Translations under genes and position numbers: made by a program | Notes under the pieces: generated by a model | Databases searched by the model: none | What the model was told of the DNA's origin: nothing | The model's input: only the letters and a program-made list of their open reading frames with translations | From: Lateolabrax maculatus | Lineage: Eukaryota; Chordata; Actinopteri; Acropomatiformes; Lateolabracidae | Length of the DNA: 64,000 bases | Reading direction: 5' to 3' | Assembly: GCA_031216445.1 (NCBI GenBank) | Contig: CM062208.1 | Location: 7,960,001 to 8,024,000 of the forward strand | Shown here: one piece after another, positions 49,801 through 61,800 of the stretch | Position numbering within the stretch: position 1 is the stretch's first letter | Layout: each line of letters begins with the position of its first letter

Positions 49801-52800
49801 TGTGAAACAGGTACGGCCTTCACCTCCACCTGAATATGTAAGAAATAGGAAACACAAGTCAGAGGTGTGTGTGATGCTGGAAGAATGGAGAATAACAACT
49901 TTGGAGATTTGTCATTATAAGTATTCTGTCATTTCAATTCTACAAAATATACATCTCTGGAGAGAAGAACGGCTAAATCAATCATCCTGACCTTCATGTT
50001 AGGAACATGCACCACATCTCCATACTGGTCTTTGGTCTGTACGACCACGGTAGCTGGCCATCCACAGCGTATGTCATCTTTGTTCAGGATCAGAGATGTC
50101 TTCTGGGGGTCTGCGTAAGAGTCAGGCTGCAGCCACCTGGATCAAAGAAAGCAAAAATTTAGAGAGACAGGTGGTAGAAGGTAAATTTAAGGACTAGAAT
50201 AAAAATCACAACCAACAGATATTTAAAAATTGGAAATGCAGTTCATATTTTGCTCTGGTCAGTTAACTAAAACTGACAAGAGACGACAGAGCTGTGCAGG
50301 ATGGCTGCCTCCACTTTTTCACAAACATTACCTGGCCAGTCGTCCTCCACTTGAGGTCTGTACACAGGTGATGAAGTCCTCAAGGAAAGAGTGTTCATTG
50401 GTTTGGAGGTGCAGGGGCAGATTTCCCTCCAGGGCCTCAAGGATGGTGGGGGAGTGAGACAAAGCCAGACCCTTCCCCAGAATCCCTGAGTGGGACTTAC
50501 ACACCTGGGTGAGGTCAAAGCAAAGAAAAAAAAAATCAAGGAAGGAAGAGTTAAGAATTAAGAGATATAAAATCCTTCTAACAAGAAACAATAAGTCTCA
50601 AAGAATATCTCTGAATTTAAGAGATGACACACCTGGAGAGAGGCTTCCTCAAGAATCTCAAGATCCTCCTCCAATTCATTGCCTCAAATTAAAAAAAAAA
50701 AAAAGATTAGAATAACCAATTAATGATTTACTCAAGATGTAACAATATTAATTTGCTCCTAAGAGAATTAATAGAAAGACAAGTTATTTCATCCACTGTT
50801 TTCCATACCTATAGGGAGGGCCAGATCTTTCTTCATCAGAGCTGCAGCACATACACTTCCCAGGTAGGCTAACTCTTTCTCAAGCAGGATGGTACCCTGA
50901 AATGTCCATAATTTTATGTCAAAAAGGTGTTGTAACATTCAGCATTTTTCTGCCTGGACCAATGTACAAACTCAGCATTTTACAAATCACAAACAGACTG
51001 TAGCACAGTGAGTTCTAACGATTCAGACACAAATGCTCATTATACAGAAAGATGGAAAGCCAGCCTACTACACAATTGACAAAGGAATATATGAGAATAA
51101 TGTACCTCATCAGGACCAGGGTTGAATTCATATCCCACAGCCACACACTTAAAGCCATAAAAGCAAGCTTTCTCATCTTTAACGTAGTCCGAGGCTGTTT
51201 CCAGTGAGAACAGAACTTCATTTCCTGAGAAGTAGAGAGGACAAAAAAAACTGAAGATGAAAAAGGACACAGGCAGGCAGAGTTCTGTAGGTTATCTGTG
51301 ATAAACTCGAGGCTGCCTGCTGTCGCAGGTGGCTAAGTAAAGCATCATTAAGGAGATTAAAGCACATTTGAGAACAATTAAGATCAATAAAAAACTACAA
51401 CTGGGTTGCAGCAAAAACCATTAGGTTTAGAATGGTGTTCACTGCTCAATCCGTCCTTATTTATGCCACATCATACTAGATATTTCATCATAAACATTGT
51501 TAGTGCTGTCACAGTCGACACATGTATAGGCTTAATAAAGAATAGGCGTTTGCCTGCTTTTCTTGCATGGCATAGATTCTGCCTTTCTCGGCTTTTTGGT
51601 CACCGCAATACAGGCAGTTGCCCCTTTAAGGTATGTAGCACATCATCCCAGACTGTGCATCTGTGAAATTTTCTTGGACGATATATGCTATTTTAGCATG
51701 TTATGATCCTGTCCAGAATGTAAATTGAAAAAAAAAAAAAAAAAGATTTAATTCTCATTGCACAGCTGTAACTTCTGGACAAAGTAACTGGAATTCATGC
51801 TTGTTCTCATCCTTTAAATTCATGTTTGGGATGCTTTCAGTTACAAGTCTGACAAGAATCTCAAATGACGAAACGAAAAACAGCTATGATGCATTTTTTC
51901 CACTTCTGTATATTAAGTCTACTACGTCTTTTGGCTTTTGGAACTTATAGTGAATCTGTTATTGTCAAAACAACAATGTTCATAACTGTCGATAAATGTT
52001 CAAGTGTTGGGCCTCTCTTACCTGGCAGCACTAGGACGGTGGTTGGCCAGCCAGTGGAGCCTGAGAATTTCTTGAGCTCAGTCCAGGTGTTGATGGTGTC
52101 ATGGATTAAAGGTTTGCCCCCCAGACTGGACAGATGGAGGGTCCGACTGGGGATGAGCAGGCGTAGGACATCCTCTGGCTGTGCAGTGCCACACTGTGGA
52201 TCAAACTCAATGGTGGTCCAGCGGACACAGTCTGGGAATGATACCTGAGGCGAGGTGAGATGGAGCAAGATTAGTTGAGACTTAAATTATATTTGTGCCT
52301 CATACTTTTTCAGATGCAAGTTACTTATAAGCAATTATGCCAATGGATGCATTACCCTGTATTGTGTGACGCCAGCTTGTTTGTAAGGGTGGTCACTCTC
52401 AATTACTGAGTAATGGTTTGAGGTGGTACAAGCTGACAGGCCCTGCTCAGGCTGGTTTCCAGTCGTGCTGTCTGTTGACTGGTTGGGATTGAAGGTGGGT
52501 GGGGCATATTTTTGGTTGAGGGCAGAGACCGCAGGTAACAGCTCCTGGACAAGACCAAAGACTTCAACAGCAGCCTGGATGAAGAAGAGGAGGCTTATCA
52601 CCACAATGCCACATCAGAGAGAGACAATTTATTGATTCAAGATTAAGGGTTTGCCATCCTGGTTTGACCTCTTACCTTAGGCACAGACGCAGCCACAGGG
52701 CCGATGTAGGCCAGGATAAGGGGCAGGAGCATGGAGAACAGGCTGGAGGAACTTAACAGCTCAGGAATATCATCCACTGGAGACAATAAAAAGGACATGG

Positions 52801-55800
52801 ATTAAACTGAAGAAAGGCTAAACAGATATGGTCCAAATTCAATATAAGTGCCTCTACAGATGTTACCAATGTTTTTTAATACAGGTGCAAGTTTGTTGTG
52901 CTTACCATCAACAGCAAAAGCTCTGTGAAGCAGGTCCTTTGCAGCTCTGACCACAGCACTGACCACAGACAGAGCCCTGCTACAGTTCTTATCCTCCTCA
53001 TTGGCTTTGCTCAGCAGCTGAGACTGTAGATCCCCATCATACTCACTCCTACAGCCACAAAAAAAACTCAGGTCAGAAAAACATATACTTCAGCGGTGAG
53101 ATATTATAAAAAGCTGGCTTTGTGTTTACCTGTAGTAGAGAATCTGTGGGATCTGTCCTCTGGTCTGGTTGGTCCCATTGCTACTCAAGCTGCAGGTGCT
53201 GAAGGTGAAGGACACACCATCAGAGCACTGCACTGTGGTCATACCTCCATCCCCATTAGCTGTGCGGCTGCCGTAGTTTCGCAATCGGACAGCATACTTT
53301 ACTCCCTCCTGCAACAGAATAAATTCATCAGAGACCATACGCATTTTAACCGAAACCAGCACTCAATTCTAGAAAGTTTGAAAATAGTTATATCATGTCA
53401 ACATTTGTATCTCAACAGCCAATCATATGCATGTATTATCTTCTTGAGATCCTGCTCTGTACCTTGAGTGGTACAGCCTTGTCCAGACGAATCTCAGCAA
53501 TATCACTGGGAGAATCATCAGTGCTGTAAGTGCCCTTCACCAGCTCTAGGGATGTCCACCGGTGAGAATGTGCTGAGTCCCCTGGGTGTTCTGTCTGTGC
53601 CTGAAGGTTAAAGGAACAACAGTTGTAAAATAATAAAAACACCAGGAAATGCATAAACAATAAGCAGAAAATTATTTATAACCACTTACATCATCAGCCA
53701 GCACCTCTAGTTCATACTCATGGATGCCCCCTCCTCCGTAGACACAGACGCCAACCAGCACAACACCTGGTTTGTCCACTGTCAGACAGATGGCATCCGG
53801 AGAGCCATTGCCCGTATTCCAACTCCGGCCCTGGCTTGTTTTGGTGAAACGGTTAGGAGATGCTTTCACAGAATGAAGCGAGTTCAGGCCATCAACCTAA
53901 TAAGAAAGGACACAATAAGAGATGTAGCCAAACACATCAAACCTATTACATAACCACATAGGGCTGATTAACACATTTGAGGAGGAATAGCTAAGTTTTA
54001 CACCAAATATTAGCAAACAATTAAATCCTGAAAAAAGTTCTACACATAAAGATCGTCCTACACTAAAAAGCAGACAAAACTGAAGACAAAGCATAAAATC
54101 AGCAATTACATTGGTTTACAGGTAATGGATATCAAATAAATGTGAAGGTCAGCAATGTCTTTCATTTAGAGACAAAAACTGAAAATGGATGATCCCCAAA
54201 AGATATATTGTCTGAAATAATCAGAAAACAATGTCTGAAATAATAACATCTCATGTGTGTTAAGTAATACAACATATTGCTATTTATATCAGCCGGCTGA
54301 CTACAGACAGCCAGACACAAATGCGGAGGGACTTATCCAGGTGCTCTGGGGAGGAAGAGTTGTTTCCCTGACAACAGACAGGGGGAAAAAAAACAGCGGT
54401 GGCTGCCGTCAAGTGACGGTTACTATGGCGACAAGAGTCCTGACTGCATTACATGGGTCCGCGTGAGGACCGAGAAAGTGACAAAAATGAAATGAAGAAT
54501 GTGAGAGAGGAAGAGCTCCAGACATCTGTCCCTCCCACTTAATGACTCAGCATACCATAAAAACAATACAATTCCTCCCTTTGTGTTACTGTTTTTTGGT
54601 AACAGTAAAAACACCACGATAACAATGGAGCGTTAAGTGATATGGCATGAGGAAGGAGAGAATAAAAAGAATAAGGAAAGACATGTACTCTAGTTGACCA
54701 ATCTTATCTTATTTAACTTTTAAATCTGTATTGTGACTATTCTGATTTTAACAGAATTGGGAGCAGATAAAATTTTGATCCAAGCTGTTTGAAAAACAAA
54801 AAGAAGACAACTATTACAATGTAAATGCCCAGTACAGAGACAAAACAGGTTAACAAAAAAGAGCACAGCAGGATTAAGTGTCTTTTTAAAAAAGGACAAT
54901 ACAATTGGGTGTATGTTTGCCAAAGCCAAGCCCTGTGGCCCTTCATGCCTTATGTATGTGTATGTGTGGATGCACAGGAGTATTAGTGTGAGTTAAGTCA
55001 CCTCGGAGCCCAGGGCAGAGGCGGTGAGCTCAGAGACGATGGAAGCCAGCAGACCACAGGTGTTGGAAACCAGGTGTGGAGAGAACAGCTCCACCTCCTT
55101 CCTTAAACTCTTCCTCACTGGCAGTACCACAATCACCAGCATCTTCTCCAGTACCTCCCGGAAACTGGTCATGCCCATCAGGTTCTCCTCCGTCTAAAGG
55201 AGTAAAAGATGGAAAAAATATATTACTCTTTTAATTTGAAGTTATTTGAGGTATTTCAACCAGAGTAGGATATGTTAATGATCAAAGGCCACCATGTTCT
55301 CCATTTATCAAATGCTTACTGGGTCACCGGCCGCACACATAGGCAACAATGTCCACCATTTTGAAATGAGCACACCTGATGATCAGTATATGATATGCAA
55401 AAACTCACATGGCTTAGTTTCTCCATATGGGCCACCAGCAGGGGGAAGCGGTGAGCGAGGGCAGAGTCATTCTCCGTGCTGACTTGCTTGACCAGTGACC
55501 GCAACAGCACTTCTCCGTCATAAGCAATGGGCAGGATGGATGTCAACTTGACTGAGGTGTTGCACAGAGCTGACATTACAGCCGCCAGCAGACGGCTACT
55601 GGATGTGCGAAAGTTGGCCTCAGCAATGTCCTAAAAAAGAATTGAAGAATGAATCTCTGATTGTATTATCTTTAACAACCTAAGACAACGTTTTTAGTGA
55701 GCTATGGTTTAAAAAAAAAAAAATGGGGCAAACATTCACTGGTTTCAGGTTCTCAAATGTGTTGCTTTTTTTGTTCTCTATTATTGGAAATGGAATACCT

Positions 55801-58800
55801 TTGGGTTTAAGACTGTTTCTTGTAAAAAAACAAGCAACCTGAAGACGTCAACATAGTCTTTGGGAACTTAACATTTTTTACTAAATTACACTATACTATT
55901 GATAAATCACAAAACATAATCAATACATTAATTGCTAATGAGAATAATAATGCAGCTAGTTTCAGTCCTATTTCAAAACTCCCTCTGAAGTACAATGGCA
56001 GGGTTTGCGGTTATTGACCTGGTCTAGGCAGTTAAGCAGGTCACAGAGGCAGGCCCACTGCAGAGCTGGGGTTGGGTAGAAAGAGTGGAAGCAGGCAGTG
56101 AAGGTGTTGTGGCACTCCTGCAGCACAGCTTCCAGCAGGGTTAAAGGCTGAGACAAGTAGCCCTGGGGGTCGTTGTCCAGCTTGGTCAGGCAGTTGTCCA
56201 TGCCTTCTGACAAGATCTTCTTCAGCAGGCTGCGTGTCTTTCCCACGCACTCTGCCAGCTTGCTCGACTCCTCCACCACAGCTTTGGTGCTGGCTAGAAA
56301 TCAAACAACAGAGAGAAAAATAAAACAATGTGAGATCTTTTCAAAAGTATAATCTAAATAAAGAGTTCAATTGACAAAATAAAAACTTCCTGAAGTTTAC
56401 TATTTTATATCTGTGAAATATAAACACAATCTAGTCTGTAAGGGTTTGTAAATTTTTCTAGGCCACAGACATTGAAGTATGAAATGGCACATACAGTATT
56501 TCATTAAAAAAATGTATTCAAAGATGAATATTGTCAATTGTTTTTCATTCAGAAAGAAATTGAAACTGAACAGAAAAAAGCATGGTCATTGGTTATTCAT
56601 AATTAAAATTTCAATTCATGGGATATACACCAACAGTTTGTAAGCAGCACTGTGTTTTTGCAAAGAACGAACCATCATATTTCCATGGATAAAGTGCTGT
56701 TACGTTGTCTGTGGTCCTACCAGCAATGGGGAATATCTCACAGATGTAGACCCTGAGCAGGCGGAGGCAGCACGTGCCAACAAAGCGCAGTCTCTCCAGG
56801 TCCAGTAGGGTGGCTGTGTACTGGAAGCCCTTAAGGCCTCGCAGCTCCTCCACACCCAAAACCAAGGTGGTCCAGCTCCAGTGGAGGATACTTAGCAGAG
56901 ACTCAAAACACTCCTGCAGAGACAGAAGTAGACAGTCACACACAGTGCTGTAAAAACAATACCTGATAAGACACTTGAGCAAGTATAAACAGAGAGGAGG
57001 CAAAACACTATTCAAAACAGAGAGACAGTACTCACCACTGAGACTGTACGAGCAAATGAGCGTTTAAGGATATGGACTGGTTCACTGGTCTGCTGTTTCC
57101 CTTTAGATGCATTGCCATCATTTGAAGGAAGCCTGATGTTAAAATATAAATAAACAAAAATAAAAAAAAAATGATTTACTTGACAAGCCTAGAAATTAAC
57201 TAAGCTTGCATAACTGTTAACAAAATGTAAGTGATATTACTTGCCTGTAAAGTAGCTGAGGTATTTGACCTGCATTAACATCTGTACCGTTGTTTGACTT
57301 CTTAGAGCTTTTGAACTGAAAGACCACACTAAAAAGGGAAAAAACAAATGGATAATTTAATGGTTGCGACCAATAGTCAAATTCAAACATTATATAACAT
57401 GAAATGCAACAAAATTTTACCAATGGAAAACTTGTAAGACATATTAATCTATAAATGCAGAAGTATTATCTATATTGTGAATTCAGTTTTACCCATCATC
57501 AGTAGTAATGGTAGCCTGTCCATGAGAGCCACAGTCGCTGCTGGGACCAGACACTCGGGCCCACGCCACATACCACCAGCCCAGCTGCAGCAGCACGGGC
57601 TCATCAAACATCATGGCATATTTCTCCCTAAAATAAAAAAGAGACAACCATTAATAGCTCAGCATTAAATATGGGGATCATGTCATTCCATAATGTCTTT
57701 ACAAAAACTAGTTGTGAGAACCAAAGTGAAAAAGAAGGAATCCATAAACTTTACCTGGCAGCACAGTCATAGGCCAGTACGTCAGTCTCAGCCAGCAGAT
57801 CACCGTCTGTCTCATGGTCACCTCCATCAGGTCCAAGCTCAAAAAGCTGCACAACAACAGGACTGGGTTAACGTATTGAAATGCCTGTTATTTGAGGCCA
57901 GGATTCCACTTCCATTGAGTGTATTGTCCTCCAGTGGTACTTGATTCGTTTTAGGATCATGCTTTTGGCCGCCTTTTTTCTAGCTCTACTTTTTGACATT
58001 GAATAAATGCCTAAAAAAAAATCTCACAGGACAGCTCACCTTGATCTTGGCAGTGTACTCCCCTCGTCCCCCGAACAGGCCCAGCCCTCCCAGCAGGATG
58101 TCTGCGTCAGCACAGAAGCGGATGGCCTCCACAGAGTGGGCCGAGTAGCCCCAACCACCACCGTGACCTACATCACACATTTGATCAATAAGGCTATGCA
58201 AAGTACACAGAGGTTGTTTATCCACTTAAGTTTTTCACTAAGGAGGATCTAAATCAAATCTCTAATCGGAACTGAATATTTATGTTTCACATAATCAGTG
58301 AGCCTAGCTTAGCTTGATATAATCAAATCATACCATATGTATCTCTAAGTGTGTGGTATCGTACATCATTTATCATGTATCCTGTACAAAGAACCCACTT
58401 ACTCTCAAAGCGGTTCACCACACTGTAGTCCTCCTTTGAGTAGACCTTCATCACTGCCTGGGTTTCTTCCTCTGTGCTGGCTACACCCATCTTCAGCTCT
58501 TGCATGGCTGCCAGTGTATCCAGGCAACCTAAGTGGACAACCCAGTATAATTCCTCTTTGTATTAAATGATAAACATAAATTGATAACCTGAGCATTCCT
58601 ACAAACATTTAATCATACGTTTGGCTATGATCTGAGAGCTAATCTATCTCTCTTCGGAATCAATTTTCTCAAGAATTGAAGGAAAACTGATGGTTGAATG
58701 GAAAGCATATCACAAAATGAATGATTATAATTCTTATAAAAATGTCAATCTAATATCGCAGACAATAGGATGGCAAAATGAAATACATACAATTACTGTT

Positions 58801-61800
58801 TAAATGTAAGGTTTCACTGCCACTTTTCCAATGAAATGTCTAAACAAGGGAATTTTACCAAAAATTACCAACACAAGATTTAAAATAAGATCCTCAAGAA
58901 AAAAAATCCTTCAAACGGGGCTCAGAATGATGAGCAACTGCTGATAAATTAAAGGCCCATTCTATAAAAAATATGGGAAATACATTGACGACACTGGTAA
59001 CATCTGCTTTGAAAAAACACAGATGTCCACATTGTCCATCATCATTTGTGTTGTAGAATTCATGAGCATATTCATAAGACACTAAGACATTCATAAAATA
59101 TTCATACAACTGAAGACACTTGACACACATGCAGAAAGGATTACCAAGGATGTGTAGGGCTCCGTGAGAGCGAGTAGTGCTGGCATGTGATCCTGAGGGC
59201 AATGCAAGCTCTGGACTAAGGATGCTACAGCGAGCCTGTAGATCTGTAGCTGAGGGCATCCTGGCATCAGCTATTACTGCATTGTAGCACAACATCTCTC
59301 TTGAGACTGGCAGGAACCTAAAAACACACGAAGGGACAACACATTGAAGGTGTTAAGAATTAAAAAAGCATAAGTTAATCTTATCTGTTGGGTGTTTTAA
59401 CTAAATTTTAAAACTTGGGATAAACAGTACACAATATGGTATTCAGGTTAACCAAAATTAAACCAAAATGTTTGCATTTTGTTGCTCTGTATAGTCCTTG
59501 GACTGACCTCCATATGACATCATACACAGGGTCCAGACAAAGGCCAAATCCCTGCAGATCCTCCTGCTCAGAGTCATTGAAGGTCCTGCAGCTTCCATCC
59601 ATTTTGTTGATAAGCAAGCATTTAAATGGAGGCGGCTCAGAAACTGAGGAGGGTACAAGGCCAATAATGTGCTTGCTGGCAAAGATCTCTGAAGTAGCTA
59701 GGACATGAGAGTTGATAAGAGCCTCATCGATCCGTAGAAATGTCTGGTCGCCACTGGCACCAATCCAGGTAGCCTTTCGTCCATATTTGGCACCAATGTT
59801 GGGCATGGGAGATGGCTTGGCATTCCAGTAGGGCATGTCTAGGATGGGCCGGCCCAGCTGCCCTTTCTGAAAAAAACAAGGAGATAGATATTAGTATTTC
59901 ATGGTCAACTATATGAAAACAAGTACTGCCATCATTACTGTATATGTAAAAAGTGAAGTTTCAGATTTTGACAGGAATTCTGCACCCTCTAAAGAAAGCA
60001 GTTGATTTTCAGGGACAATGTTTTTCTTACCGAGAAGCTGCCAAATGTAAAGACTTGCCCATCCATGAGGAGAACAGCTGTGTGGTTACTGCCGGCTGTC
60101 ACCTGTACACTGGGACCTGGAAGGGCCTGCACCAGAGTTGGAGAACCCCTGGCAGGTAGAAACATCTAATTTAGGTTGTGTGTCCCTGAGTGCAGTTTGT
60201 TTAACTATGTTTTTATCGAAGTCAAATACTTAAAAATCTTTAGAAGAACAATTGGGCTAAATTAACAAATAAAATTTAAAAAAAAGTAGTATAACATGTA
60301 GTCTTTCACACTTATTTATTTCACAGCATTTAGACTTATCAGTCCACTTTGTTACCATTGCGCTCATGACAATAAAATACTGTTTTTTACTTTCCCATGA
60401 ACTTCTTGTATATATAACGAATAATTAATTTCACTTGAACACATTATCACAACATATAAGTTAACAAAAGCAGTACCTGGAGTTGACATCTCCATGTCCG
60501 AGCTGCCCATGTTGGCCGTACCCAAAAGTGTAGACATCTCCATTCTCCATCAGCACCACTGTAAAGCAACATAATCATGACTGTTCTTTTCTCTTTCTCT
60601 CACTTTCTTTACTTCAAGGTCAGTCAGTCTCTCTAAGGTCAGTTAGAGGTTTTAAAAATGTTCTTAAAAACAATACGCAGACAGATGTACCCCAGTGTCT
60701 GACTAAAAGCAGCCATGAGAGAAATCAACCTACCTGAGTGGTGAAAACCGCAGCTGACCTGCACAGCTCGCAGCTCGCAGTCAAATCTCACTGCCCCTGG
60801 GGGGTAGGTGGTGATTTTGCTGGCATCCTTCTCTCCACGCTCACTGCTACCATCTAAAAAGGCAAACACTCAAGTCAGCACATTTGACTAGAGAACCGGG
60901 AGAGAGTGAGGTTTACTGGCAACTTCAGACCGCAGAGGTGGATGTCTCTGCACAGTCCTGGAAAACAGAACTGGAGTGAAAGGAGGATTCGAAAGAAAAC
61001 AGCGAGAAAAGGGAAAAGCATGCCAAAGTAGAAACGAGGGAACAACACCTCTGTAACAGAAAGGCTTTTGGCAACCAGCCCCATTATAGATGTACAGATG
61101 GTTTGTTTAACAAATAATTAGGTTTCTTTTTGACATCTGTCTGTGTTCAATGTGGAACAGGAAATCTGGTTTACCCTGAGCCCTGTGTAAGAGGTTGTGG
61201 TGTGTGAGTGGGAAAAGCTGGATAGAGATCCATGCATTACAGTAAATACAATGACTGTCAGTACCTTTTTGGACCAAGAACCAGCTCATTGTGGTTTACC
61301 TTTGTAACTGAAGCCAGTCAGATGAGATAACAGTTTTAGGTTTAAGATTAGAAAAGAATGTAAACTTGGAGAGTCCAAGTTTAGCAACAACTCTCTCAAT
61401 GTCAGTGAAAAAGTGCTCTTAATGACATGTAAAACACACTTAGAAATTATTTGGAGGTCACCAACAGAAACACAGGTATTGTCAGTAGGGGGGATTTGGA
61501 GCACCCATTCCTCTTTGTGAGTGTAAAATCGTGAAGAAGTAAAATAACCTAGCCTAACAACTGTGTATCGAACACAAAGAATGGTTCAAAAAAAAAGAAA
61601 GTGAAAAAATGAGTTAATCAGCAAAGTGGAACAGCATCAATTTCTTAACTGAAATTAAGGAGGAAACCAGTGCTGCTCTGAAATAGAAAACACTGTGACA
61701 TCATTGTTTTCACATATAACAGTGGGAAACCTAAACAAGCCAATTATCCTTAACAATGAGTTTCTATTGGGAAGATTTTCAAATTGTTTATGTTAAATGG

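Noticed and set aside
51583..51605. TTTCTCGGCTTTTTGGT, resembling the start of U2 snRNA
   Set aside because: Similarity ends after about 17 bases and the rest of U2 (branch-site pairing region) is missing; probably chance.
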